From: CAIWHR01 sp963734085 | GTDB lineage: Bacteria; Pseudomonadota; Gammaproteobacteria; Burkholderiales; Casimicrobiaceae | Direction of reading: 5' to 3' | Assembly: GCA_963734085.1 (NCBI GenBank) | Contig: CAVTFT010000007.1 | Span: forward strand, 372,001-436,000 | DNA: 64,000 nt | Shown here: positions 7,672 through 16,267 of the stretch, piece after piece | Layout of the letters: every line of letters begins with the position of its first letter | Numbering within the stretch: position 1 is the stretch's first letter | Made by a program: the position numbers and the translations under genes | Notes under the pieces: model-generated | The model's input: the letters and a program-made list of their open reading frames with translations, nothing else | Told to the model about the DNA's origin: nothing | The model's database searches: none

Positions 7672-10506
7672 ATGGAGCGCATCGTCGTGCCCGGGTCATC
7701 GAGCGTCGCCACCATCCTGTTCACCGACATCGAGGGGAGTACCCGCCTCTGGGACGAGGAGGGAGAACGGATGTCGGGGGCGCTCGCACGACACGACGCG
7801 CTCGCCCGGGAAGCCGTCGAGCGGCATCGCGGGGTCGTCGTGAAAATGATCGGTGACGGAATGCACGCCGCCTTCGACGATCCGCTGGATGCGCTGCGCG
7901 CCACGCTCACGCTGCAACAATCACTCGCCGACCCGGCGGCGACCAACGGGATCGCGCTGCGGGTGCGCTGCGGCGTGCATACGGGCGTCGTCGAGCGACG
8001 CGGCAACGACAACTTCGGCACCACGGTCAATCGTGCCGCGCGGATCATGAGCGCGGCCCACGGGGGCCAGGTGCTGCTTTCGCAGGCCGCGGTCGACGGG
8101 ATCGGCGCGCGGCTCGAACCCGCGGTTGCATTGCGCGATCTTGGCCGGGTCCGTCTGCGCGATCTGGCAACGCCCGAGCACGTCTATCAAGCTCTGCACC
8201 CGCAGCTGCGACGGGATTTTCCGTCGCTGCGCTCGCTCGAAAGCACCCCGACCAACCTGCCGCAGCAGACCACGTCTTTCATCGGTCGCCAGCGCGAGCT
8301 CGCGGAGGCGAAGGCGCTCCTCGCCGGCACTCGTCTGTTGACACTGCTCGGGATGGGCGGGCTTGGCAAGACCCGGCTCTCGCTGCAGATCGGCGCCGAT
8401 GCACTCGACGCCTACCCGGACGGCGTCTGGTTCGTCGATCTCGCGCCGATCAGGGATCCGTCGCTGGTCGCGAGCGCGGCCGCCCAGGTGCTGGGTATCA
8501 GGGAGGAGGCGGGACACTCGCTTACCCAGACGTTGTGCGCGCAACTCAGGCAACGCAAGCTGCTCGTCATCCTGGATAACTGCGAGCACCTGATACGCGC
8601 GTGCGCAAGCCTGGCCGACGCTTTGCTCAACGGCGCCCCCGATGTCTGCATTCTTGCCACGAGTCGCGAAGCACTCCATATCCGCGGAGAGCAAACGTAT
8701 CCCGTCCTGCCGATGGCGGCGCCCGATCGGAAGGCCGGCGTTGAGGGCCTGCTGCGTTCGGAGGCAGTGCAGCTGTTCGTGGAGCGCGTCAGGCTCCAGA
8801 AGCCCGCCTTCGACCTGACCGACCGGGAGGCTCCGGCCGTTGCCGACATCTGCGCGCGGCTCGACGGCATTCCTCTGGCGCTGGAGCTCGCAGCCGCGCG
8901 GATGCGCTCGCTGTCGATCGACGACATCAATGCACGCCTGGATGATCGTTTTAAGCTACTCACCGGCGGCAGCCGCGTCGCGCTGGAGCGTCAGCAGACG
9001 CTGCACGCGCTCGTAAGCTGGTCGTACGATCTGCTGCAGGAAAGGGAGCAGATGCTGCTGGACCGCCTGAGCGTGTTCTCCGGCGGCTTCGACCTGTCGG
9101 CGGCGGAGGCGGTCTGCGGCGCGGAGCCGCTCGCGCCCGAAGACGTCATCGATCTGCTGAGCTCGCTGGTCGAGAAATCGCTCGTCATGCTGGAGCAGGG
9201 AGACGGCGCCTCGCGCTATGGGCTGCTCGAAACGATACGGGAATTCGCCCGCGAGCACTCGACCGGGCGCTACGATACGCAGAAGACGATCCGCGAGTTT
9301 GCCCGGGAACGGCTGATCGACCGCGACGATCTGGCTGCGACGGCCGCGCGCCACTGCGACTACTACTGGCACCTCGCCAAGACGGCGCGAGACAAGCTCG
9401 CGGGGCCGGAGCAGGCGGAATGGATGCGGCGACTGGAGATCGAACTCGACAATCTGCGCGCAGCGATTGCGTTGGCGCTGGCTGGCGGAGTCGATCCGGT
9501 GCTGGCAGTCAAGTTCGAAGTCGCGTTGATGCGCTTCCGCACGCTCCGTGGCTACTCGACCGAGGCCCGCAACAACATCCGCGCGGCACTAGCGCTTCGT
9601 GGTGTTCAGGAGCCGAACGTGGCGCGCGCCCACGCGCTCTATGTCGGCGGGGCGTTGGCCATCAACCAGAGCGACCATGCGGAAGCTCGGAAAATGCTGA
9701 CGGAATGCCTTGAAATCCATCGCAGCCTGCAGAACCCGCGGGAGACTGCGGCGGCCCTGTCCAATCTGGCGACGCTCTACCTCCAGCAGGGCGATCTGGC
9801 GAAGGCGCGCGATTGCGACGAGGAAGCCCTCGGCATCTTTCGCGAGCTCGGAGATCGGGTCGGTGAGGCGATCGGATTGCTGAGCCTGGGCGAGATTTCG
9901 GTGCAGCAAGGCGACTCGGGCAGCGCCCGGGAAATCTTCGAGCAATGTCTCGTGATCGCGCGCAGCATCAAGCACCAGGAACTCGAAAGCGACTGCGAGC
10001 GCAATCTGGGAGAGATCGCTCTTGGCGCGGGCGACGTCCGGGCGGCGCAAGCGCGGTTCGCGCGTTCGCTCAAGGTTTGCACAGACGCGGAAGACAAGCG
10101 CGGCGAAGCGATCGCTCTGTGGCGCCTCGGAAAGACTGACGTTGCAGCAGGTGAGCTCGGCCCCGCCCGAAAAAGGCTCTCCGATGCCCTGCGCGCCTTG
10201 CAGGCGTTTGAGCTCTATGCCGAAGTGCTGGATTGCCTCGAGGATTACGCGAAGCTCCTCCAGCTCGTCGGCGAGGACGAAAACGCTGTTCGAGTATGCG
10301 CAGCTGCAGGCGCCATTCGCGAGGCGCTATGCCTCGTACGTTCGCCGCACCGTGAAGCCGAGATGCAGACGCGCGTCAAGGCGGCGCGCGAAGCCCTCGG
10401 CGACGCCGCATTCGGCGTGGCGTGGTCAACAGGGAAGACCTGGACGCTCGATGAAGCGATCAAACACGCATTGGATCCGACGACGAGCCCGGCTGTGACG
10501 GCGTAG
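7672..10506 (+). CDS. Adenylate/guanylate cyclase - NB-ARC ATPase - TPR regulator
   Basis: This 944-residue multidomain signalling protein starts with a class III nucleotide cyclase domain (residues ~12-175): ILFTDIEGST with metal Asp19, KMIGDGMHAAF with the second metal Asp62, and FGTTVNRAARI with the transition-state Asn/Arg pair. An STAND/NB-ARC-type ATPase follows (P-loop GMGGLGKT at 226-233, Walker B LLVILDNCEHL, then a GIPLALELAAARM box). Residues ~600-900 are TPR-like helical repeats. An internal duplication of IREFARE (two copies ~17 residues apart) occurs after the ATPase. It probably couples ligand or partner sensing to cyclic nucleotide synthesis. It is the only large plus-strand gene in the left half. 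Confidence 0.9.
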   Translation: MERIVVPGSSSVATILFTDIEGSTRLWDEEGERMSGALARHDALAREAVERHRGVVVKMIGDGMHAAFDDPLDALRATLTLQQSLADPAATNGIALRVRCGVHTGVVERRGNDNFGTTVNRAARIMSAAHGGQVLLSQAAVDGIGARLEPAVALRDLGRVRLRDLATPEHVYQALHPQLRRDFPSLRSLESTPTNLPQQTTSFIGRQRELAEAKALLAGTRLLTLLGMGGLGKTRLSLQIGADALDAYPDGVWFVDLAPIRDPSLVASAAAQVLGIREEAGHSLTQTLCAQLRQRKLLVILDNCEHLIRACASLADALLNGAPDVCILATSREALHIRGEQTYPVLPMAAPDRKAGVEGLLRSEAVQLFVERVRLQKPAFDLTDREAPAVADICARLDGIPLALELAAARMRSLSIDDINARLDDRFKLLTGGSRVALERQQTLHALVSWSYDLLQEREQMLLDRLSVFSGGFDLSAAEAVCGAEPLAPEDVIDLLSSLVEKSLVMLEQGDGASRYGLLETIREFAREHSTGRYDTQKTIREFARERLIDRDDLAATAARHCDYYWHLAKTARDKLAGPEQAEWMRRLEIELDNLRAAIALALAGGVDPVLAVKFEVALMRFRTLRGYSTEARNNIRAALALRGVQEPNVARAHALYVGGALAINQSDHAEARKMLTECLEIHRSLQNPRETAAALSNLATLYLQQGDLAKARDCDEEALGIFRELGDRVGEAIGLLSLGEISVQQGDSGSAREIFEQCLVIARSIKHQELESDCERNLGEIALGAGDVRAAQARFARSLKVCTDAEDKRGEAIALWRLGKTDVAAGELGPARKRLSDALRALQAFELYAEVLDCLEDYAKLLQLVGEDENAVRVCAAAGAIREALCLVRSPHREAEMQTRVKAAREALGDAAFGVAWSTGKTWTLDEAIKHALDPTTSPAVTA

Positions 10507-10560
10507 GAGCTCAATCCGGCGCATCGTGGCCGCACCGGTCCGAGACTGCGCTGGCCCGCC

Positions 10561-10590
10561 AAATGAAAACCCCGCCGCGCGGGCGGGGTC
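10561..10590 (-). terminator. Rho-independent terminator of the PEP-CTERM gene
   Basis: Read on the minus strand, a CCCCGCC stem, a CGCGC loop and GGCGGGG are followed by TTTTCATTT. It lies about 20 bp past the PEP-CTERM stop codon and also between two convergent genes, so it may serve both. Confidence 0.75.
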
Positions 10591-10610
10591 CACGTGGCGA
10601 CGATTCCGGA

Positions 10611-11156
10611 TCAGTGCAGCTTGCGGCGGCGTGTCAGCGCCATACCCGCGAACCCGAGGCCGAGCAGTGCCAGGGTTGCTGGCTCCGGCACCTTCGTTAT
10701 GGAAATCACGTTTCCGGTTGTCAACTCGTTGCCGCAGCTGAAGGACACATCACCCTCAATGCCGATTGCGAGGCTCGGCCCGCCCTCGCCGCAGAAGGCC
10801 TCGCCTTTGATCAAGACCAGATCCGTAAGGGTTACCGAGATAGCGACGAGGGTGTCGGCGGGCTCAACAAAGTCAACGAAGGTTCCTCCCGGGGTTTCCG
10901 GACCAGGAATGCCCCACTCGTTACCGAAGCCATCGACGAAGTCGACACTGAGGACTTCGAAGGGGCACGGCTGTATGCCCCCGTCGTGGCATGGCGATCC
11001 GAGAGGTACATCGATGATCATCAGCCCTGGAACCAAGAAGGGAGGATCGAAAACGACGCCATATTGAGTTGCCTTCGCCGCTGTACCAAACGTCACGAAA
11101 GCCGCCGCAAGCACGGCGCACGCGAACACTCGCAAACTCTTGCTGGACACGGTCAT
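10611..11156 (-). CDS. PEP-CTERM sorting domain protein
   Basis: This 181-residue exported protein has an N-terminal signal peptide (SLRVFACAVLAAAFVTFGTAAKA) and the C-terminal PEP-CTERM signal: VPEPATLALLGLGFAGMAL, then RRRKLH. Such proteins are recognised by an exosortase (EpsH/XrtA type) and handled at the cell surface in exopolysaccharide-forming Gram-negatives. The middle of the protein has paired cysteines but no recognised fold. The start at 11156 sits directly before the signal peptide; upstream in-frame Mets are less likely. No exosortase gene is in the window. Confidence 0.9.
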   Translation of the reverse strand: MTVSSKSLRVFACAVLAAAFVTFGTAAKATQYGVVFDPPFLVPGLMIIDVPLGSPCHDGGIQPCPFEVLSVDFVDGFGNEWGIPGPETPGGTFVDFVEPADTLVAISVTLTDLVLIKGEAFCGEGGPSLAIGIEGDVSFSCGNELTTGNVISITKVPEPATLALLGLGFAGMALTRRRKLH

Positions 11157-11507
11157 CCTCCTTGCCAGGTGCATTCCGGCAATCGGCGGTGGGAATAGCC
11201 GCCCGCGACGCCGACTCAATCAGTGTGGCAGGCCGCAAGAAGCGAGCCAATTCGCAGGACGTTTGTGAGCCATTGAATTTAAACGTGAATTCACGTCGGT
11301 GGTTTGATTCGGACGCCCTGACACGAAAATGTGTAATATTTTCTGACAGTCGCGATGACCGCTTGGAAATGCGCCTGACCGTTGCTCGATGCCGCGCCGC
11401 TAGGGCGGCGCTGACAGCGCTCCTGAAAATCGAGATTCCGGCCGAAACATGCGCCCGGATGGCGCCGTCCCCTGCTGTAAGAGTTCTCGACGCTGCCCGG
11501 AGCGCCG
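11157..11507. other. AT-richer intergenic region upstream of the PEP-CTERM gene
   Basis: About 350 bp with locally low GC (for example around 11275-11345), unlike the neighbouring DNA. It probably contains the PEP-CTERM gene promoter. I could not assign promoter boxes with confidence and saw no protein-like ORF. Confidence 0.4.
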
Positions 11508-11990
11508 TCAATGCGAGCGTTCGAAGGCGAGCAATCTGACCCCGAGGTGCCGCGCGAGCCCCCGACCGCCCTCGAGCATCACCTGGTCGTGATTCCACGC
11601 GAAGACCGGCGCGAGGAGGGGAGCCAGCGCGTTCATCCAGCCTCGCGCGGTGGTCACCGTCCAGGCGTAGCGGACGCGCGAGCCGTTGTCGGCGGGCCGA
11701 AGGTCCCAGCGTCCGGTTCCGTTGAGCTCGCCCACCGCGATTCCCTCGATGAAACTCGGGCGCGCGAGCGCGGTCGTCCGCATCTCAAAGGTCAGCCGAT
11801 ACGGAAGCCTGCTCGACCACGTATAACGCCGGAGCGCCCCGACGCCTTGCGCGTCGCCCTTCTCGAGCACGAGCACCGCTTGCACGTAGCGCCACCAGCG
11901 CGGCCAGTCTTCCGCTGCAACGAGCAAGTCCCAGACCCGTTCGATCGGGGCGTTGATGTGCCAGTCGGTGACTAGCGCGTAGCGCGCCAT
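11508..11990 (-). CDS. SRPBCC (START/Bet v1-like) family protein
   Basis: This 160-residue protein fits the polyketide cyclase/SRPBCC ligand-binding fold. It has an N-terminal WHINAPIERVWDLLVAAEDWPRWW signature, a central beta-rich stretch with WDLRPADNGSRVRYAW, and a C-terminal helix (LEGGRGLARHLG). Members bind hydrophobic ligands in a cavity; the ligand is unknown here. I chose the start at 11990 because the upstream in-frame sequence is Arg/Ser-rich and not protein-like. Confidence 0.82.
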   Translation of the reverse strand: MARYALVTDWHINAPIERVWDLLVAAEDWPRWWRYVQAVLVLEKGDAQGVGALRRYTWSSRLPYRLTFEMRTTALARPSFIEGIAVGELNGTGRWDLRPADNGSRVRYAWTVTTARGWMNALAPLLAPVFAWNHDQVMLEGGRGLARHLGVRLLAFERSH

Positions 11991-12039
11991 GGCGGGGGTC
12001 CGGAAATCGGCCAGCGGAAGCCCACGGCCGAAGTTGCGT

Positions 12040-12468
12040 CTAGCGCTGCGCGTGGTCCTGCGCTGCGCGCGCCGGTGCCGATCGCGCGTCAGCGATCGCG
12101 ATGCGAATCCGCTCGCGCAGGTCTCGTTCCTCCGGGCTTTCGGCGAGCGAAGGCATCGCCGCGAATTCGCCCAGGACGGCGCCGAGATCCTCGCGCGGAT
12201 CGTCGCCATCGAGCGCACCGCTGACGCGATAAAGCGTCCGGGCGATACGCGAGCGTTGCTCGTAGAGGTGGTTGAACTGCGCGTCGCAACGCGGAATCGG
12301 CGTTGGATAGGTTCCGATCTCCGCGTCGACCCTGTGTTTCGTGCGGACGAGAAAATCCCGCAGCGCGACCGCCAGCGTGCGGAGGTGGGTCGGGTGCGCC
12401 GAAGGCGGACGGGCGACCTGCGGGGTTGCGCTCACCGTCGCTCCGGTCGACGTTTCAGCGGGAAGCAA
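12040..12468 (-). CDS. Hypothetical protein
   Basis: This 142-residue protein is mostly helical and charged (SRIARTLYRVSGALDG, ESPEERDLRERIRIAIADA). It has no membrane segment and no family I recognise. Its start lies 14 bp inside the upstream UBP zinc-finger gene, suggesting translational coupling. The exact start is uncertain. Confidence 0.45.
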   Translation of the reverse strand: MLPAETSTGATVSATPQVARPPSAHPTHLRTLAVALRDFLVRTKHRVDAEIGTYPTPIPRCDAQFNHLYEQRSRIARTLYRVSGALDGDDPREDLGAVLGEFAAMPSLAESPEERDLRERIRIAIADARSAPARAAQDHAQR

Positions 12469-12784
12469 AACGACCGAAAAGCGCCGCCAGCCGCGATCGC
12501 CGCTTGGGCAGGAGCTCCGGCGCGAGATCGAAGTACCGGCGATGGACGTAGCACCAGCCCCACGACTCGCCGCGCTCCAGCGACGCGATCATCGGATGTC
12601 CGGTCGTGTTGAAGTGCTGCAGCGCATGCGCGTGCTTCGAATCTTCGCAGCATCCGACGTGGCCGCACGTGAGGCATATCCGCAGCGCGGTCCAGGGCGC
12701 GCCGAGCGCGAGGCAACCCTCGCAGCCGTCGGTGCGCGGCGCAACCTCCCGTATCTCGCCGAAATGCTCGCAATTTTCACTCAT
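12455..12784 (-). CDS. UBP-type zinc finger protein
   Basis: This 109-residue protein is essentially one ZnF-UBP domain. Zinc ligands are visible in CEHFGE, GCEGCLALG, LRICLTCGHVGCCEDS and KHAHALQHFNTTGHPM, with WGWCYVHRRYF following. In eukaryotes this fold binds the ubiquitin C-terminus; bacterial stand-alone copies are common but uncharacterised. It overlaps the next gene downstream by 14 bp. Confidence 0.88.
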   Translation of the reverse strand: MSENCEHFGEIREVAPRTDGCEGCLALGAPWTALRICLTCGHVGCCEDSKHAHALQHFNTTGHPMIASLERGESWGWCYVHRRYFDLAPELLPKRRSRLAALFGRFASR

Positions 12785-12805
12785 GAACACCTCCTTCCGC
12801 CAAGC

Positions 12806-13042
12806 CTACCGACCACCACAACAGTCACCCGATTGCTGCACCGGCGGACACTTGACCGATCCATACGAGCAGAAGACGCAGCAGTCGCCGGCCTTGGGCC
12901 GGAGAAGCGTACGGCAATGCGAGCACTCGTGGAAGTACACGCACGCATCGACCGGCATCGACAGGATGGCGGCGAACCCGCAATGCGGGCAGGTCAGGAC
13001 CGAGTGCAGGATCGGCGGCGCCGGCATGGGCTCGCGACTCAT
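12806..13042 (-). CDS. GDCCVxC domain-containing protein
   Basis: This 78-residue, Cys-rich protein has two CxxC pairs (TCPHCGF, ECSHCR) and the motif GDCCVFCSYGSVKCPP that names the family, then a terminal GDCCGG. The pattern suggests a small metal-binding protein. Family members often lie near mercury- or heavy-metal-related genes, but none is evident here. It lies 21 bp upstream of the UBP finger gene on the same strand. Confidence 0.8.
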   Translation of the reverse strand: MSREPMPAPPILHSVLTCPHCGFAAILSMPVDACVYFHECSHCRTLLRPKAGDCCVFCSYGSVKCPPVQQSGDCCGGR

Positions 13043-13088
13043 CGATCGACCTGTTGGCGCGGGACCTGTCCCCAGTGCGCAGGTGCGG

Positions 13089-13355
13089 TCACGAAAATGT
13101 CCACCAGATCGTCGCCGCGACGATCGCCGGAACGCCGAAGATCGCGAGAAAGATCGGAAGCTCATCCGCAACGGAATAGCCGGCCCGGGAGACGCCGAAC
13201 CACATGTTGATTGCGGCCAGAAGGAGCCAGAGCGGCAGGAAGAGTTTGGCCGCCGTGACCATCGGCTGCGTGGCGCCGCCGCCGAGCCAGCGCCCGCCGA
13301 GAACGAATGCTCCCAGCAGCAACAGACCACCAAGGATGATCATGAAGGACCGCAT
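13089..13355 (-). CDS. Small membrane protein
   Basis: This 88-residue protein has three hydrophobic segments: MIILGGLLLLGAFVLGG, an AKLFLPLWLLLAAINMW helix and IFLAIFGVPAIVAATIWW. It resembles conserved small inner-membrane proteins of proteobacteria with no known function. It is followed by the GDCCVxC gene on the same strand. Confidence 0.6.
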   Translation of the reverse strand: MRSFMIILGGLLLLGAFVLGGRWLGGGATQPMVTAAKLFLPLWLLLAAINMWFGVSRAGYSVADELPIFLAIFGVPAIVAATIWWTFS

Positions 13356-13467
13356 TGTCCGCTTCCCATTGCCACGCGTGCGGGCCGCATCGCGCGCCGA
13401 ACGAGCGAGGTTAGACGGCAGCTTCGCCGGGTTCGTTCAACGTGCGCTCGGGCACACCGGGAACGCG

Positions 13468-14268
13468 TCAGGATACGCGTCCGCGGACCGCCCACGCCCG
13501 GGCGACGAGCGCGATCGATCCGTCGCGTCCGATCGGCAGGCGCGCACGAATGCGCTCGCGCAATCGGGTACGCACCGATTCATCGAGCGACATCGCGTAG
13601 GCCGGCGCCGGCCCCTGCCCGCCGAGGAACGGCGTCCAGTAGTCGTCGAAGTCGCGGAATGGTGTACCGATCTCGAGCGGCGCGACGGCGATTTCGACAA
13701 GGCCTGCATTTTCGAACGCGTCGCGCAGCGCCGCGGGTGTACACAGCGGAAACCGGACGCCCTCGTCGAGCGCGCGCGCAGCGGGGTTCAGCTCCACGGC
13801 GGCATCCCAGAAATGGCGCATGAGCTCCATTTTCCCCGCGTAGTCCCACACGTAGGCTGCGATCGTCGCCCCCGCATCGGCTATTCGTTTCATTTCGGCA
13901 ATTCCCGAAGCGGGGCTCGGAACGAAGTTGAGCACCAAGCCCGACACGACGACGTCCATCAATGCATCCGGCAACGGGATTTCCGTCGCGCTCCCAACGT
14001 GAAAAGTGGCGCGGTCCTGGAGACGTTCGCGCACCTCCGCAAGGAATCCCGCGGAAGGGTCGATTCCGATCAACTGTTTAGGCCGGCATGTCGCGGCAAT
14101 CGCCGCGGAGAGGGCGCCGGTTCCGCAGCCCACGTCGAGCCAGCGCAGCAAGGGGGGCAGATTCAGCCAGGCCAGAAATTCGCGGGCGACGGGACGGCTC
14201 CACCGTCCCACGTACCGTTCGTAGGGCGTGCCTTCGTTCCACGCGTCGTCGGGGCGCGCCGTGGTCAT
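13468..14268 (-). CDS. Class I SAM-dependent methyltransferase
   Basis: This 266-residue methyltransferase has the SAM-binding motif I LRWLDVGCGTGALSAAI, the acidic motif II in LIGIDPSAGFL, and a post-motif region DVVVSGLVLNFVP. The Methyltransf_11-type core covers roughly residues 35-150 and the C-terminal part is variable. The substrate is unknown. I chose the Met at 14268 over the one 15 codons upstream because the family starts close to the WNEGTPYERYVGRWSR segment. Confidence 0.88.
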   Translation of the reverse strand: MTTARPDDAWNEGTPYERYVGRWSRPVAREFLAWLNLPPLLRWLDVGCGTGALSAAIAATCRPKQLIGIDPSAGFLAEVRERLQDRATFHVGSATEIPLPDALMDVVVSGLVLNFVPSPASGIAEMKRIADAGATIAAYVWDYAGKMELMRHFWDAAVELNPAARALDEGVRFPLCTPAALRDAFENAGLVEIAVAPLEIGTPFRDFDDYWTPFLGGQGPAPAYAMSLDESVRTRLRERIRARLPIGRDGSIALVARAWAVRGRVS

Positions 14269-14297
14269 CGGATTGCCTAACACAAGAGAGGCGTCAA

Positions 14298-14391
14298 GCG
14301 GGGGCCACGGCAACCTCCGCCATCAGCGCCAGCGGATTGCCGTCGGGGTCCGTGAATTCGGCGAGCCACAGCTCCGTTTTCGGCCCTCGAT
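14298..14391 (-). pseudogene. Remnant of a VOC-family protein C-terminus
   Basis: A minus-strand reading gives ELWLAEFTDPDGNPLALMAE followed by AlaProAla and a stop. This is the typical last strand and D-P-[DE]-G-N motif of a glyoxalase/VOC protein. No upstream VOC sequence precedes it, so only the tail survives. Confidence 0.55.
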
Positions 14392-14469
14392 TGGGCGACG
14401 GTGGCGTTCGAAAGATTCATGACGGGATCCGAAGATTGATGAGATCCGCGCTCGCAACCAACGGCAACG

Positions 14470-14874
14470 TCAGCGTGAGCTTGAATCCGCTGCTGCAGGC
14501 GGCGCCGCGCGGACCAGCATTGCTCCGACCAGCGTCATCACGACGAGCGACGCAAGGAATGTGACGTGATACCAAAGCGGAAACCTGTCCCACAAAGCGT
14601 AATGCACGGGGATGAACAGAACAAGCAGGACGCCGGCGAGCGCCTGGGCGGCGCGGCCGTTGCGCCGCGTGATCACTGCGACGGCGATTCCGGCGCCGAG
14701 CGAAGCCAGCGCACCCAGGATGAGCCGTGCCGCCATCATCGAAGGCGTGAACTGCATCGCCTTTTCGACCGCGGCGTAGCTCGCCCATCCAATGCGCAGC
14801 AGTAGATTTCCTGCCGTGGCGACGACGAACCACGCCACGAGGCCGACGACCACGCCCGCTATTCCTCGTATCAT
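14470..14874 (-). CDS. Membrane protein of unknown function
   Basis: This 134-residue protein has four hydrophobic segments: GIAGVVVGLVAWFVVATAG near the N-terminus, ILGALASLGAGIAVAVI, ALAGVLLVLFIPVHYALW and FLASLVVMTLVGAMLV. The layout resembles small four-helix membrane proteins often found in accessory regions. The function is unknown. It starts 10 bp after the methyltransferase gene upstream on the same strand. Confidence 0.6.
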   Translation of the reverse strand: MIRGIAGVVVGLVAWFVVATAGNLLLRIGWASYAAVEKAMQFTPSMMAARLILGALASLGAGIAVAVITRRNGRAAQALAGVLLVLFIPVHYALWDRFPLWYHVTFLASLVVMTLVGAMLVRAAPPAAADSSSR

Positions 14875-14884
14875 CTGCGACTCC

Positions 14885-15493
14885 TCAAGCAGCGCTCGCT
14901 TCGCCGGTTCTCCTTGCCACGATGGTCGCGAACGCCTTGACTGTCGATCGCGGGGCTTCGAAGCGCTGGAGCTTGAATTCCCGCAGCGTCCATCCTTCGA
15001 ATCGCGCGCGGAGCTCGGACTCGGTAAACAGGTAATAGTGGTCCGGCGCAAACATGTCGGCGTAGGTCGTGCCGTCGATCAGCGTGTTGAGGATCGCGTG
15101 CCCTCCGGGCCGTACGTGCGCCTTGATGTCGTCCAGCAGCTCGCGTGCACGCTCCTTCGCAAAGAACATCAGCAGTCCGATGGCGACGATCGTTTCGTAG
15201 GTCGCGGTGATCCGGTAGCTGGTCAGGTCCGCGAGCTCCGCATGGATCGGCAGCCGGGCCGATGCAGCCGTTTGCCGGAGGTGCGCGATCGCCGTGGGGC
15301 TTGCATCCAACGCGACGACGGAGCAGCCCCGTTTCGCAGCTTCGATGGCGAGGTTGCCGAGACCGCACCCGAGGTCCAGGGTCTGGCCGGAGACGTAGGG
15401 GAGGGCCAGCGTCTCGAAGGGGTTTAGTGCGAGATCCCCGGCCCGGATCTGCGACTGGAACTGCGTCTCGAAGAAATCGATGCTTCGGTTCAT
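14885..15493 (-). CDS. SAM-dependent methyltransferase (TehB-like)
   Basis: This roughly 202-residue class I methyltransferase has motif I LDLGCGLGNLAIEAAKRG, motif II VVALDASPTAI, a YETIVAIGLLMFF segment and VRPGGHAILNT. The overall order resembles tellurite-resistance TehB and related small-molecule methyltransferases, but the substrate is inferred only loosely. I chose the start Met at 15493 because residues upstream are not conserved-looking. Confidence 0.82.
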   Translation of the reverse strand: MNRSIDFFETQFQSQIRAGDLALNPFETLALPYVSGQTLDLGCGLGNLAIEAAKRGCSVVALDASPTAIAHLRQTAASARLPIHAELADLTSYRITATYETIVAIGLLMFFAKERARELLDDIKAHVRPGGHAILNTLIDGTTYADMFAPDHYYLFTESELRARFEGWTLREFKLQRFEAPRSTVKAFATIVARRTGEASAA

Positions 15494-15522
15494 CGTCACG
15501 CGCCGGGCAAGGCTCGGCATGT

Positions 15523-15750
15523 TCAGCGGTCTTCACCGGTTTTGGCCGCAGGCCGGCCGCCGCGAACGATGCCGATGACGAATGCGAGGACCCCGCCAAT
15601 GGGGCCGAAGACGAAGACGCTCGTCATCGCCGCCTCGACGTCGCGATCGTGCCGATTCGACGAGAACGTGCCGATGAGAAAATAGCTCGCGACGGCGACT
15701 GCGATGTAGCCGCCGATGCCCCAGAGCAAACCGAAGGCGAAACGCTTCAT
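15523..15750 (-). CDS. Small membrane protein
   Basis: This 75-residue protein has two membrane helices (FGLLWGIGGYIAVAVASYFLI and SVFVFGPIGGVLAFVIGIV) and a short charged tail. Its start codon overlaps the stop of the upstream VOC gene by 4 bp. No family is recognised. Confidence 0.6.
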   Translation of the reverse strand: MKRFAFGLLWGIGGYIAVAVASYFLIGTFSSNRHDRDVEAAMTSVFVFGPIGGVLAFVIGIVRGGRPAAKTGEDR

Positions 15751-16154
15751 GTCAGGGGTTTGGCGCGGCCCGAAACCGGCTGCTCATAGGCAATGAGGTT
15801 GCCGTCCGGGTCCTTCACCACGAACCATCGCGTTCCCCAGTGCGTTTGCTCTGGCGTCACGACGACTTCTGCCGTCGACGCCAACGCGGCAAATCGATCG
15901 TCGAGGTTATCGACCCGGAGATGAATCGTCGGCCGTTGACCATTGATGCCATGCGACCACGAGTGATCGCCCGTTGCGTGCTGCTCGGCCAGCACGATTT
16001 CGATGCCTCCACCGTCGAGAACCGTGCCGCGCGGCTCGTCGTCCCCGCCCCAGCTCGCAACGGGGCGCCAGCCGAGTACGTCACGGTAAAACGCCACGGC
16101 ACGATCGAAATCGGACGGTGCAACAAACAAATGATCGAACCGGTCCTCGGGCAT
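15747..16154 (-). CDS. VOC (glyoxalase/dioxygenase fold) family protein
   Basis: This 135-residue single VOC domain has an N-terminal FDHLFVAPSDFDRAVAFYRD and a C-terminal KDPDGNLIAYEQP. His and Glu residues at the usual metal positions (DHLF, THWGT, IAYE) fit a metal-binding member. The reaction cannot be assigned. It overlaps the downstream small membrane gene by 4 bp, so the two are probably cotranscribed. Confidence 0.85.
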   Translation of the reverse strand: MPEDRFDHLFVAPSDFDRAVAFYRDVLGWRPVASWGGDDEPRGTVLDGGGIEIVLAEQHATGDHSWSHGINGQRPTIHLRVDNLDDRFAALASTAEVVVTPEQTHWGTRWFVVKDPDGNLIAYEQPVSGRAKPLT

Positions 16155-16267
16155 GGTGCCGTCTCCTGAACGTGTCGAGTCAGGTTGCGCATCGATCGGC
16201 GTACGCACGCCAATCTTACTGCCGATTGTCGTCCCGAGAGCGCGTCCCCTTGAGGTGCGGCGCCGTG

